64,000 nt of DNA from JBBDSV01 sp040904785 (GCA_040904785.1 JBBDSV010000082.1:22895-86894), one strand, 5' to 3'; shown: positions 8,376 to 17,110, counted from the stretch's first letter. Numbers and translations are program-made. The notes: a model not told the origin generated them from the letters alone.

Positions 8376-8816
8376 ATGGGGAGAGACGGCGCCGACACCA
8401 CAGGCACGAACGAGGAGCCACGGCTGCTGTCCGGCGGCAACCCCCAAATCCCCAAGGGCGACGGCAACGAGCCCGTTCAGGCCTACATCGCAGCGATTCC
8501 CGGCTGGAAGCGCGACGTTGCGCGCCAGCTCGACGCGTTGATCGAACGCACGGTGCCCGACGTGCAGAAGGCCGTACGGTGGAATTCGCCCTTCTACGGC
8601 GTCGAAGACCGGGGATGGTTCCTGTCCTACCACTGCTTCACGAAGTATCTCAAGGTGACGTTCTTCCGCGGCGCAGATATCGACCCGCTGCCACCCGTCG
8701 ATTCGAAGGACGACAATGTGCGCTACGTCCACCTGTTCGAGGACGAGCCGTTCGACGAGGCACGCCTGGCCCACTGGATCGACCAGGCGGCCGCGATGGA
8801 CGGCTGGACGCCCTGA
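8376..8816 (+). CDS. DUF1801-domain protein (second of two)
   Basis: A 146-residue protein related to the upstream one. Key segments are LLSGGNPQIPKGDG, YIAAIPGWKRDVARQLDALI and VRWNSPFYGVEDRGWFLSYHCFTKYLKVTFF. The start could be ATG 8376, which has AGAGG 8 nt upstream and is chosen here, or ATG 8358, which overlaps the upstream stop. The N-terminal NPQIPKGDG stretch is a constant feature of this longer DUF1801 subtype. Function unknown. Confidence 0.75.
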   Translation: MGRDGADTTGTNEEPRLLSGGNPQIPKGDGNEPVQAYIAAIPGWKRDVARQLDALIERTVPDVQKAVRWNSPFYGVEDRGWFLSYHCFTKYLKVTFFRGADIDPLPPVDSKDDNVRYVHLFEDEPFDEARLAHWIDQAAAMDGWTP

Positions 8817-8876
8817 CATGCCGCCCGGTCGTCGATTGGCCATCCGGCGGTCGCCGCGCCATCGAGGCGAATCCTG

Positions 8877-9354
8877 ATGGCTGCACACGGGAACTGGCCG
8901 GTACGGCGCGCGGCGGTCGACGACGCTGCCGAGGCAGCACGGCTCCTGCACGACTTCAACGTCGAATTCGACACGCCGTCCCCCGGAGTCGCGACGCTGA
9001 CGACGCGTCTTCGCCGGTTGTTGGCGGACGATGACACCATCGCGCTACTCGCGGGCTCCCCCGGCGGTCGGCATCGCCGTGACGACGCTGCGTCCCAACG
9101 TCTGGTTCGACGGCCCTGTCGCTCTTCTCGACGAGCTCTACGTCATCCCCGCTCTGCGCGGCAACGGCATCGGAACCGCGCTGCTCGACGCGTTCGTCGC
9201 CGTGGTACGACCCCGCGGTGTGACGCTCCTTGAAATCAACGTCGACGAGGGTGACATCGATGCGCGGCGTTTCTACGAACGCCACGGATTCTCGGATGTC
9301 GAGGCTGGTTCGACAGAACGCGGCCTCTACTACGTTCGCGAACTGTCTGGCTGA
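8877..9354 (+). pseudogene. GNAT acetyltransferase with a frameshift at a C5 run
   Basis: The N-terminal half (VRRAAVDDAAEAARLLHDFN ... TIALLAGSP) is in one frame and the C-terminal half (VGIAVTTLRPNVWF, LDELYVIPALRGNGIGTALL, YERHGF) in another. Together they give a normal GNAT protein of about 158 residues, with the acetyl-CoA loop RGNGIG present. The frames join at the five-C run 9058-9062, where a one-base change restores the product. This is either a real frameshift or a homopolymer sequencing error; the otherwise perfect conservation favours the error or a very recent mutation. Confidence 0.75.
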
Positions 9355-9428
9355 TCGGCACAAACGGGAGACACGCAATCGTTGATGACAACCCGGCCGA
9401 TCACGTCACCTCGACGGGCAAGACCGCA

Positions 9429-10316
9429 ATGATCACCGGCGCCAACGGCGGTCTCGGATTCGCCGCCGCCCGGGCGCTCGCCAACCGCGGCACCACCGTC
9501 GTGCTGGCGGCCCGCGACGTCGCGAAGGCCAACGCGGCCCGCAACGCGATTCGCCGCGAGTTTCCAGACGCCAACCTCGACGTGGTCCCGCTCGACCTGG
9601 CGTCGCTGACCTCGGTGCGCACAGCCGCCGAGACCATCGGCGCCCGCTACGCATGCCTCGACATCCTGATCAACAACGCGGGGGTGATGGGCGTTCCCGA
9701 ACAGTCGACAGCCGACGGATTCGAGATGCAGTTCGGCGTCGACCATCTCGGCCACTTCGCACTCACCGGTCGCCTGCTTGCACATCTGGCCGCCGCGCCT
9801 GCCGGCCGCGTGGTCACGGTCACCAGCTTCGCACGGTTCGTCGGCCGCACTGTCGATCCGGAAAACCCACACCTGCACGGCCGATACGACCCGTGGCGCG
9901 CCTACGGGCAGGCCAAGCAGGCGAATCTGGTGTTCGCCGCCGAACTCGATCACCGGCTCGTCGCAGCGGACAGTTCCGTGCGAAGCGTTGCCGCACATCC
10001 CGGCCTGTCGCACACCGGGCTGCAAGTCCGCAGCGTCACCGAGAGCGCCGGTGGACGCGCACAGCGGTTCTGGGACCGTGCGGCGCGCAGGTTCGGCATG
10101 CCGCCAGCGGTCGCGACCGCATCGATCGTGCGTGCGGCGACCGACACCGGCGGGCGCGGCGGCGAGCTGTACGGACCGCGATGGGTGACGTTCGGCCCGC
10201 CCGTGCGACGCCCGATCCTCCGTGCCGGCCGCCACGCCGGCAGGATCTTGTGGGACGTGTCGGAACGTGAGATTGGCGAAGTGGTCGATGTTGCCGCGAT
10301 CACCAACGTGAGTTGA
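9429..10316 (+). CDS. Short-chain dehydrogenase/reductase (retinol dehydrogenase-like)
   Basis: A 295-residue NAD(P)-dependent oxidoreductase. The cofactor motif TGANGGLG is at the very N-terminus, LINNAGVMG follows near residue 80, and the catalytic YGQAK lies near residue 160. The C-terminal part resembles the RDH11-14 or light-dependent protochlorophyllide reductase-like SDR group; the substrate is unknown. The first usable start, ATG 9429, falls inside the first beta strand (the frame upstream reads STGKTA). The true start may therefore be a rare codon such as ATC 9378, which lies a few bases after GGGAG, or the 5' end may be damaged. Confidence 0.8.
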   Translation: MITGANGGLGFAAARALANRGTTVVLAARDVAKANAARNAIRREFPDANLDVVPLDLASLTSVRTAAETIGARYACLDILINNAGVMGVPEQSTADGFEMQFGVDHLGHFALTGRLLAHLAAAPAGRVVTVTSFARFVGRTVDPENPHLHGRYDPWRAYGQAKQANLVFAAELDHRLVAADSSVRSVAAHPGLSHTGLQVRSVTESAGGRAQRFWDRAARRFGMPPAVATASIVRAATDTGGRGGELYGPRWVTFGPPVRRPILRAGRHAGRILWDVSEREIGEVVDVAAITNVS

Positions 10317-10360
10317 CGCGACACCCAGCAGGGCGAATCGCGTCGTGCACGGCAACTGCG

Positions 10361-10373
10361 TACGTTTGGCGGC
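10361..10373 (+). promoter_or_regulatory. Leaderless-type -10 element
   Basis: TACGTT at 10361-10366 is followed by 7 nt and then the ATG of an 88-residue protein, with no ribosome-binding sequence. This fits an actinobacterial leaderless promoter. No clear -35 is seen. Confidence 0.4.
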
Positions 10374-10640
10374 ATGGAACCCACTGCGATCACCCTCGTC
10401 AGCCAGCTGATCACCGATGCCCGGACTCGGTTCGGGGCGCACGAGGTCGAAGCGCTGGCCGTTTCCGCCCAGATGCTCGACGAGACGATGGACCATGTCC
10501 TGTCGATCGGCGGACGCGTGACGACCGACACCTGCTTCGTCGACGGCGTCGAAGTGCGTGAATTGCCGCCCGGGGTCGAGGCGCCGCTGGCCTATGTTCG
10601 CGGTGATGCGGCACCGCGGACACTCGACGAATCGACGTAG
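10374..10640 (+). CDS. Hypothetical 88-residue protein
   Basis: A small acidic soluble protein (GAHEVEALAVSAQMLDETMDHVLSIGG..., ending DESTstop) that I do not recognise. It has no signal peptide or membrane segment. Codon usage looks coding, and a TAnnnT element 7 nt before the ATG supports real expression as a leaderless mRNA. Confidence 0.5.
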   Translation: MEPTAITLVSQLITDARTRFGAHEVEALAVSAQMLDETMDHVLSIGGRVTTDTCFVDGVEVRELPPGVEAPLAYVRGDAAPRTLDEST

Positions 10641-10794
10641 CGGCAGTCGTCCACCCGCGTCTTGCTCGCGTCGCCCGTGCTGAACCGTCGCGCGCCATCC
10701 TGGTGGGACCGAGCGACCGGTGCGACCATCGTGCCGACGAACCAGCGTCATCGCGATCGCCGGTGGCCTGACCGATCACATGGCGCGCCAGCGT

Positions 10795-10808
10795 AGGCCA
10801 TGTGGCCC
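10795..10808 (+). promoter_or_regulatory. DosR-like box upstream of the PRTase-hydrolase gene
   Basis: AGGCCATGTGGCCC matches the hspX-type DosR form AGGACCTTCGGCCC in both half sites (AGGnC and GGCCC) with the same N4 spacing. It lies 57 bp before the start of the gene. The Mycobacterium tuberculosis homologue of this fusion, Rv0571c, is a DosR-regulon gene as I recall. Confidence 0.4.
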
Positions 10809-10865
10809 TTGCGACAACGGCCGGCCGCGACGACGTTCGTTCCCCCAAGACGCGCAGGTTGCGCG

Positions 10866-12170
10866 ATGCGTTTCCATGATCGTCGTGAAGCGGGCACGCA
10901 GCTCGGCTCGGTGCTGGCGCGACTCGCACTTCCCCACCCGACGGTGATCGGGCTGGCACGGGGTGGCATGCCGGTGGCCGCCAAAGTCGCCCGCGCTCTT
11001 CATGCGCCACTCGACGTCCTGGTAGTCCGCAAGCTCGGTCATCCCGACCAACCCGAACTCGGCCTTGGCGCCATCGCCGAGGGCGGCGTCGCCGTGTACA
11101 ACGACGAGCTGATCGTTGCGACGAACGTGCGGGCGGACGATCTGGAACATGTCGAACGCGTCGAGCGACGAGAACTCGACCGGCGGATCGCGCAGTATCG
11201 GGGGAACCGTCCTGCCGTCGATCTCGCCGGCCGCACCGCAATCCTCGTCGATGACGGCATCGCCACCGGATCGACTGCTCGCGCTGCCATCGCCTCCCTG
11301 CGGCAACGTGGAGCGACGAGCATCGTCGTTGCGGTCCCCGTCGCCTCTCCCGATGCATACGACGCGCTCCGCACGCTCGTCGACCGCATGGTGTGTCTCC
11401 ACGCGACGGCCGACTTCGGTGCCGTCGGTGAGTACTACGACGACTTCAGTCAGGTCTCCGACACCGACATCGAACAACTGCTTGCCGCGAGCCACACGGA
11501 TGCGAACCCCGGGCAGTCGTCCGTCGACCACGACGAGCGGTCAATCGCGATCGACGGCCGCCACCTCCCGGCCCTGCTCGACCGACCGGTCAATGCGCGC
11601 GGGCTCGTCGTCTTCGCTCACGGCAGCGGCAGCACGCGCCTCAGCCGTCGAAACACCGCCGTGGCGCAGGTGCTGCAGGACGCCGGACTCGCGACATTGC
11701 GGTTCGACCTGCTCGCCCCCGACGAGGCGCACCACCGGGCCAACGTGTTCGATATTGCGGTACTCGCCGATCGCCTCGTCGCCGCCACCGCGTGGGTCCG
11801 AGGTCTTGCGACGATGTCCGGACTGCCGATCGGCTATTTCGGGGCGAGCACGGGCGCAGCGGCGGCGCTCGTCGCGGCCGCACGCCTGCGTGGCGAGATT
11901 GCCGCGGTCGTCTCACGGGGAGGCCGACCCGATCTCGCCGCGCATCATCTCGCGCAGGTCACTGCCCCGACACTGTTGATCGTCGGCGCGCGCGACGACG
12001 ACGTCGTCGATCTCAACATTCTTGCCCAACGCCACCTTCGGTGCGTCAACAAGCTCGTCGTCGTTCCCAACGCCACACACCTTTTCGAAGAACCCGGGAC
12101 CCTCGAAGAAGTCGCCACGCTCGCTCGCGACTGGTTCCTCCGCCACCTGCCCCAAACGCGACCCGGCTGA
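10866..12170 (+). CDS. Phosphoribosyltransferase fused to dienelactone-hydrolase-like domain
   Basis: A 434-residue two-domain protein. Residues about 1-215 form a type I phosphoribosyltransferase domain with the PRPP loop ILVDDGIATGST (about 120-131). Residues about 235-430 form an alpha/beta-hydrolase with oxyanion-region FAHGSGSTR, nucleophile elbow GASTG, the acid region VGARDDDVVDL and catalytic His in NATHLFE. The architecture matches Rv0571c-type proteins, which are linked to dormancy; the substrate of neither domain is known. ATG 10866 has a CAGG sequence upstream and starts the PRTase fold. The upstream extension is not conserved in type. Confidence 0.85.
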   Translation: MRFHDRREAGTQLGSVLARLALPHPTVIGLARGGMPVAAKVARALHAPLDVLVVRKLGHPDQPELGLGAIAEGGVAVYNDELIVATNVRADDLEHVERVERRELDRRIAQYRGNRPAVDLAGRTAILVDDGIATGSTARAAIASLRQRGATSIVVAVPVASPDAYDALRTLVDRMVCLHATADFGAVGEYYDDFSQVSDTDIEQLLAASHTDANPGQSSVDHDERSIAIDGRHLPALLDRPVNARGLVVFAHGSGSTRLSRRNTAVAQVLQDAGLATLRFDLLAPDEAHHRANVFDIAVLADRLVAATAWVRGLATMSGLPIGYFGASTGAAAALVAAARLRGEIAAVVSRGGRPDLAAHHLAQVTAPTLLIVGARDDDVVDLNILAQRHLRCVNKLVVVPNATHLFEEPGTLEEVATLARDWFLRHLPQTRPG

Positions 12171-12351
12171 CAGTCGGCCGCCCGAACCGCGAACGCAACG
12201 AGGACTTTCGGCACGCGCCGAACCGGTGCCGCGAGGGCCACACTGGTGCACCAAAGCTCCCGCACCCGGCGCAGCACGCCGGCCATGACCCCCGGGAACA
12301 CCGTTCACCAGTGGGCGACCCGCTGCGGTTGACCCGATCTCGGAGGTCGAC

Positions 12352-12597
12352 ATGGATCGCCGCCTCCTCGCCGTTGTCAGCCTGGCGCTGCTGGTCGCGT
12401 GCACCGGGCCAACCACCGACAACTCCGAACCCGGGCTTCCCAACCCAGCGTCGGTGTATTGCGTCGAACAGGGCGGCGAACTCAAGATCGTAACGACAAG
12501 CACGGGCGAGCAGGGCATCTGCCGGTTTCGCGACGGGTCATCGTGCGACGAGTGGGCGTACTTTCGAGGTGAATGCCAGCCAGGCGATCGGCCGTAA
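12352..12597 (+). CDS. DUF333 lipoprotein
   Basis: An 81-residue exported protein. The signal peptide ends in a lipobox (LLVAC, Cys about 16). The rest is a DUF333 domain (NPASVYCVEQGGELKI, GICRFRDGSSCDEWAYFRGEC), with four Cys that may pair outside the cell. DUF333 proteins are often annotated as putative hemolysins without proof; a cell-surface structural role is safer. A GGAGG precedes the ATG. Confidence 0.8.
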   Translation: MDRRLLAVVSLALLVACTGPTTDNSEPGLPNPASVYCVEQGGELKIVTTSTGEQGICRFRDGSSCDEWAYFRGECQPGDRP

Positions 12598-12683
12598 GGC
12601 TGCGCGAACGGCCTCGGCGTGCCGGTCGACGATTCGGGGTCGGCGTGCGGCAGATCTACGGTGGCCGATTGCGTGGCACAGCG

Positions 12684-12714
12684 GTGGGCGGCACCGACTG
12701 ACGGCGCCGCCCAC
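12684..12714. terminator. Hairpin between convergent genes
   Basis: A perfect 9-bp inverted repeat, GTGGGCGGC (12684-12692) and GCCGCCCAC (12706-12714), with a 13-nt loop. It lies between the DUF333 gene and the convergent secreted-protein gene. No T-tract is present, as is common in GC-rich actinobacteria. Confidence 0.5.
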
Positions 12715-12730
12715 TCACCGACGCGGTGTG

Positions 12731-13378
12731 CTATCGGCGACCACGCCCGTTGCCGCGACTCGTCGACGCGGGATCTGCGTCGTCGCGGCTGTCCTTGCCA
12801 GTGTTGATGAATCGGATGCACTGTCCCTGGTTGCGGAAGTCGAGCGACTGCCAGCCACTCTGCTTACAGACGTCCTTCTCATCGGGTGTGTCGGGTTCCT
12901 CGTCGAGACACGGCGCGACGGTCAGGCTGCTCCAGGTCGTGAACGGGTTGTCATCGTCGAAGCCGGACAGCACCCAGTCGAAGCCTCCGACGCTCGTCGC
13001 GTAGTCGTTGATCGCGTCGGTGAACCCGGGCTCGCCGTAGGTGTTCCAGGCCGGCTGGTCGTAGTCGCGCTCACTGCCACCGAAGATGCGCCACAGCACC
13101 AACGTCTCTTCGGTGTAGGGGCCGACGCTGACACCGACGGCCGAGCCGTCGGTCGGAATCGGATCGGACACCTCGACAGTGGTGCCGTCATCGACGACGA
13201 GTCGCATGTTGTCGACCAGGTGGGTGCCTTGTGCGTCGGCGACGGTGGCGCTGATCACCGTCGGCTCGCATTCGCCGCCGGTCACGGCCACCTGCGCGCC
13301 GTTGTGGTCGGCGAGTGCGGGCGTGGCGAACAGTGCCAGCGTGAGCAGAACGGACAACGTGAGGGTCAGCCGTCGCAT
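12731..13378 (-). CDS. Secreted protein of unknown function with Cys-rich C-terminal motif
   Basis: A 215-residue protein. A Sec signal peptide (LTLTLSVLLTLALFATPALA, cleaved near residue 23) leads into an immunoglobulin- or beta-sandwich-like region (GPYTEETLVLWRIFGGSERDYDQPAWN). The C-terminus carries DVCKQSGWQSLDFRNQGQC followed by IRFINTGK. This CK-GGW/NQGQC signature recurs at the end of many actinobacterial exported proteins and probably forms a disulfide. ATG 13378 follows AAGGAG. Function unknown. Confidence 0.65.
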   Translation of the reverse strand: MRRLTLTLSVLLTLALFATPALADHNGAQVAVTGGECEPTVISATVADAQGTHLVDNMRLVVDDGTTVEVSDPIPTDGSAVGVSVGPYTEETLVLWRIFGGSERDYDQPAWNTYGEPGFTDAINDYATSVGGFDWVLSGFDDDNPFTTWSSLTVAPCLDEEPDTPDEKDVCKQSGWQSLDFRNQGQCIRFINTGKDSRDDADPASTSRGNGRGRR

Positions 13379-13625
13379 GTGCGGCTCCTTTTCATCTCGA
13401 GGATCGCACGCCGTGAATCGGCGGCGCACGATGGACGGATCGTTTCCGCCCAGTCCTCGACGAGGCTGTCCGTCACCCGCAAGGCACGCATCGGGAAGAT
13501 TCCGGGTCTGGCCGAACCAGACACCTGCGGCCGTGGACGTTCGGCCGTGCCACCCCGTCGAGGATCGCGTGCCGACATTGCGCCGATCGGCGAGAGCGTC
13601 CTCCGCATCGCCCCCGCAGTGTCAG

Positions 13626-15656
13626 TCAGGCGTCCACGAGCGCCTCGTCGGGACGCGAAGGCGCCGCCGTATTGACTGGACGACCCGCCGCAGGACGTGC
13701 CGTGAAGTAGCGGAGGATGTCGTCGGGCAGGCCCGGGCGCACGAGGTGAAATCCCTGTACCAGATCAATCCCTAGCGTGCGCACGAACACGAGCTGCTCG
13801 GCCGTTTCGACGCCCTCGGCGACGACGGCGATTCCCAGCCGTTGCCCGATGCTCGCCACCGCGGTCGTGATCGCCAGCTCACGGCGGTCCGTAGTCACGC
13901 TCCGCACGAACGAGGCGTCGAGCTTGAGAATGTCGATGGGCAACGTGCGCAGCCGGCTCAACGACGAGTAGCCCGTGCCGAAGTCGTCGACCGCGATGGC
14001 GCAGCCGCGCGCACGCAACTCCTCAAGCACCTGGGCGATCGGTCCGTCACCGTCGCTGCCGTGCAACGCGGACTCGGTGACCTCGAATCCAAGGTGTGCC
14101 GGGTCGGCGCCGGTCGACGCGAGCAAACGGTCGAGCTCGCGGGGCAGCTCGTCGGTCAGCTGGACCGGCGAGAGATTGAGGAACAGCCGGAACGGTCGTT
14201 CCTTGGGGATCCGCCGCTGCCAGTCAGCAACGAGCGCACATCCCTCTGCGAGCACCCACGCGCCGATGTCACGAATCACGCCATTGCGTTCGGCGACGTC
14301 GATGAACTCCGCGGGGCCGACCGGGCCTTCCGACGGGTGCGTCCACCGCAGCAGGGCTTCGGCTGCCACGGACGATCCGACCGCATCCCCTTGCAGCGCA
14401 ACGAACGGCTGGACGACGAGGTGCAGCTCACCGCGCTCGTGCGCACCACGAATCTCCCGGTCGATCCACTGGCGCCGCGCGATGATCTCCCGTAGTTCGT
14501 CGTCGAACACGCACACGCCACGGCCACCCGACTCCTTGACGTCATACATCGCGGCATCCGCATCGCGGACGAGCTGTCGAATGTCGGCCCGGCGTCCCCG
14601 TGCAGCACTCACCCCGATGCTCGCGGTCAGCCGCGGCACCTGGAGCCCGTCGAACGGCGCGTTTATCTCCTCGAGCATCCGGTTCGCGACATGCTCGGCG
14701 TCCGCGAGGTCGTGAACGGTCGGGAGCACCACGACGAACTCGTCTCCCGCGAAGCGCGCGACGACATCGTCGTCTCGCACGCAGGCGACCAGCCGATCGG
14801 CCACCTGCCGGATCACCTCGTCGCCGGCCGCGTGACCGGCGAGGTCATTGATGCTCTTGAAGCCGTCGAGGTCGACGAACAGCACGGCCGGCCCGTCGCC
14901 GCCGACGGCAGCACGACCGAGCACACGGTCGACGTGGTCGGCGAGCGCCGCGCGGTTCAGCAGACCGGTCAGGTCGTCGGTGTGCGCGCGCCGGTCGAGA
15001 TCTCGGGACGCGCGGCGAGCAATCGGCAGCGACAGACCCCACAGCACGACGAGCCCGCCGGCCAGTCCGAAGCCGATCAGACGCGTCAACGCGCTCGCCC
15101 CGGCGAGGGTCGGCGCCGGATCCTGCAGGATCTCGGCGACGAGTTCCTCCTCGGTGTCGAGCCATACGAAGCTGCGCAGCGGCCCGTCGACGACGAACCC
15201 GCCTGGCGGCTGCCGGTCGGTACCGGCGGCAGTCGGCTCGTGCACCGCATCGCCACCGGCGGGTGCCATGATCTCGAGATACCCGGGGTCCGTCGCTCCG
15301 ACCAGCGCGGCATCGTCGGCCGCGACGACCGTCCCGGAGGCATCCCACAACAGGATCCGAACGACGTGTTCGTCGATGACGTAGGTCGACAGACGCTCGC
15401 CGAGCGCGTCACGAACGTCGGCGATCGGTCGATCATCGGCGATTTCGGCGAGCAGCGGTTCGACGACGGCGTGGGCGACGAACTCGGCATGGAACGCCGC
15501 CGCTCGCTGGAAATGGTCATGCACCGCTGAACTGACCAGTGCCGTCAGCCCGGCACCGGCAAGCACGAAGGCGAGCGCGGAGCGCCAGGCGAACGACCGC
15601 ACCAGGCCCCACGGACCGCGGGCAACCCCACGGTCATCCGGCCACACCGGGCGCAC
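13626..15656 (-). CDS. Membrane GGDEF-EAL cyclic-di-GMP signalling protein
   Basis: A 676-residue protein. An N-terminal membrane helix, an extracellular sensor region of about 130 residues and a second helix (FGLAGGLVVLWGLSL) precede a GGDEF domain and an EAL domain. The diguanylate cyclase active site reads AGDEF, a substitution often still active; DTLTGLLNR-like DDLTGLLNR is intact. The EAL domain has AEALLRW, DDFGTGYSSLS and EGVET, so phosphodiesterase activity is likely. The start was placed at GTG 15656, 7 nt after AGGAGG; GTG 15659 is an equal alternative. It sits 72 bp downstream of the NADH dehydrogenase-like gene on the same strand. Confidence 0.9.
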   Translation of the reverse strand: MRPVWPDDRGVARGPWGLVRSFAWRSALAFVLAGAGLTALVSSAVHDHFQRAAAFHAEFVAHAVVEPLLAEIADDRPIADVRDALGERLSTYVIDEHVVRILLWDASGTVVAADDAALVGATDPGYLEIMAPAGGDAVHEPTAAGTDRQPPGGFVVDGPLRSFVWLDTEEELVAEILQDPAPTLAGASALTRLIGFGLAGGLVVLWGLSLPIARRASRDLDRRAHTDDLTGLLNRAALADHVDRVLGRAAVGGDGPAVLFVDLDGFKSINDLAGHAAGDEVIRQVADRLVACVRDDDVVARFAGDEFVVVLPTVHDLADAEHVANRMLEEINAPFDGLQVPRLTASIGVSAARGRRADIRQLVRDADAAMYDVKESGGRGVCVFDDELREIIARRQWIDREIRGAHERGELHLVVQPFVALQGDAVGSSVAAEALLRWTHPSEGPVGPAEFIDVAERNGVIRDIGAWVLAEGCALVADWQRRIPKERPFRLFLNLSPVQLTDELPRELDRLLASTGADPAHLGFEVTESALHGSDGDGPIAQVLEELRARGCAIAVDDFGTGYSSLSRLRTLPIDILKLDASFVRSVTTDRRELAITTAVASIGQRLGIAVVAEGVETAEQLVFVRTLGIDLVQGFHLVRPGLPDDILRYFTARPAAGRPVNTAAPSRPDEALVDA

Positions 15657-15728
15657 CACTGGCCCTCCTTCGGCTTCGTGCTTCAGACAACCGGCGGCAC
15701 CCACCGGCCATTCCCACCGCGGGACGCG

Positions 15729-16832
15729 TCAGCACCGGTAGCGATCCAGCCACCGGCGATCGATACGGCGCTTGACGACCCGTGGCAAGCGGCCGGCGAA
15801 CCACCGTCTGCCCCGTGCCGCGACGGCGGTGCCGTCGCCCAGATCGACGATCTGCAGCACGTGATCGGCGGCTGCGAACCGCGGAAGCGCATCGCCCCGT
15901 CGACGCGCGAGCAGGCTCTCGACGAGCACCGGTCCCTGCCGGACCGCGTAGACGCCGATCTTCGGCAGCGGTGCGTCGACCCGATGGGCGCAGTCACCGA
16001 CGGCGTAGATGTCGTCGTAGGACACGTGCTGCAGCGTTTCGTCCACGGGAATGCCGTCGTGACCGCCGAGTCCCATCCGCTCGACGTCGGGATGGGCGAC
16101 CAGACCGGTGGCCAGCACCGCGACGTCGTGAGCGTGCCACCGACGACCGGTGTCGAGCCCGTGTGTCGTCAATCGGCACACCGGGGTGTCGAGGTGGACC
16201 GTGACGCCCCGACGGCGAAACCGACGCAGCGTCGCCGCCTGAGCGCCGGGCGGGAAGTTGGCGAGAAGTGACGGGCCGCGCTCGAAGAGGTGGATCGCGG
16301 CCCGTCGACCGAACCGTTGCTGCAGATGACCGGCGAGTTCGACGCCGGTCGCACCACCCCCGACAACGGACACGACCAGCCCGGACGCATCGGCGGTGTC
16401 GATGAGCGCGCGGATCGCCGTGAGTCGTTCGAACGGCTTGACGGCATCCACGTCCACGGCGACATCCATCGAGCCGACGGCGGCGACACTGCCGATGTTC
16501 ACCGACAGCACGTCGTAGTCGATCGTGTCCCCACTGACCGCCGTCACCCGTCGCGCACGCGGATCGACCGCCTCGGCACGGCATCGCACGTGGGCGACGC
16601 CGTTTCGCCGGGCGAGCCGTGCAACCTCGACGGTCGCCTCGGACATCGCGGCCGTTCCGGTGACGACGGCCGAAGCTAGGCCGCTGTAGACGAAGGTGTC
16701 AGGCGCGACGAGTGTGAGATCGACACCTGCGCGGGCCAATTGCGGAGCCTGGCGCACGACCTCGAGATGCGTGTGTCCCGCACCGATGAGGACGACGTGG
16801 GACGAGCCAGTCGCCCGGCGTCGCGGCGTCAT
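15729..16832 (-). CDS. FAD/NAD(P) oxidoreductase of the SelD-associated NDH-2-like family
   Basis: A 367-residue pyridine-nucleotide oxidoreductase. The FAD motif is GAGHTHLEVVR at about 17, the signature of the flavoprotein that in cyanobacteria is fused in front of selenophosphate synthetase SelD. The NAD motif GGGATGVELA is at about 158 and the second FAD contact YAVGDCA near 285. It has no active-site disulfide. It probably oxidises NAD(P)H at the membrane face; the acceptor is unknown. The start overlaps the stop of the upstream DUF427 gene by 4 bp (ATGA). Confidence 0.82.
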   Translation of the reverse strand: MTPRRRATGSSHVVLIGAGHTHLEVVRQAPQLARAGVDLTLVAPDTFVYSGLASAVVTGTAAMSEATVEVARLARRNGVAHVRCRAEAVDPRARRVTAVSGDTIDYDVLSVNIGSVAAVGSMDVAVDVDAVKPFERLTAIRALIDTADASGLVVSVVGGGATGVELAGHLQQRFGRRAAIHLFERGPSLLANFPPGAQAATLRRFRRRGVTVHLDTPVCRLTTHGLDTGRRWHAHDVAVLATGLVAHPDVERMGLGGHDGIPVDETLQHVSYDDIYAVGDCAHRVDAPLPKIGVYAVRQGPVLVESLLARRRGDALPRFAAADHVLQIVDLGDGTAVAARGRRWFAGRLPRVVKRRIDRRWLDRYRC

Positions 16833-17110
16833 GTGACGTCGACGCCGTTCCAGAATGCGATGTAGCCCGCGATGTCGGACGCAGCAGGCGATGGGTTGGG
16901 ATAGTGCCAGGCCGCTGACGGATTGATCGCGTCATCGACGACGATGTCGAAGTACGACGCGGTGCCCTTCCATGGGCACACGGTCGTCGTGTCCGACGGC
17001 CGCAGCCGGGTGAGGTCGACGTCGTGTGGCGGGAAGTAGTGGTTGCCCTCGACCTGCACCGTCTCGTCGGATTGCGCGATAACCGTGCCGTTCCAGGTTG
17101 CGGTTGCCAT
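16829..17110 (-). CDS. DUF427 protein
   Basis: A 93-residue protein spanning the whole DUF427 domain (MATATWNGTVIAQSDETVQV, NHYFPPHDV, TVCPWKGTASYFDI, WHYPNPSPAA). The conserved CPWKG and YP..P segments are intact. The fold is a small beta-rich domain of unknown activity. ATG 17110 follows AAGGAG. It is cotranscribed and translationally coupled with the NADH dehydrogenase-like gene and divergent from the MerA-like flavoprotein gene. Confidence 0.85.
   Translation of the reverse strand: MATATWNGTVIAQSDETVQVEGNHYFPPHDVDLTRLRPSDTTTVCPWKGTASYFDIVVDDAINPSAAWHYPNPSPAASDIAGYIAFWNGVDVT

Noticed and set aside
9330..10751. A 473-codon minus-strand frame opposite the SDR gene
   Set aside because: Antisense shadow. 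The SDR frame has all catalytic motifs.
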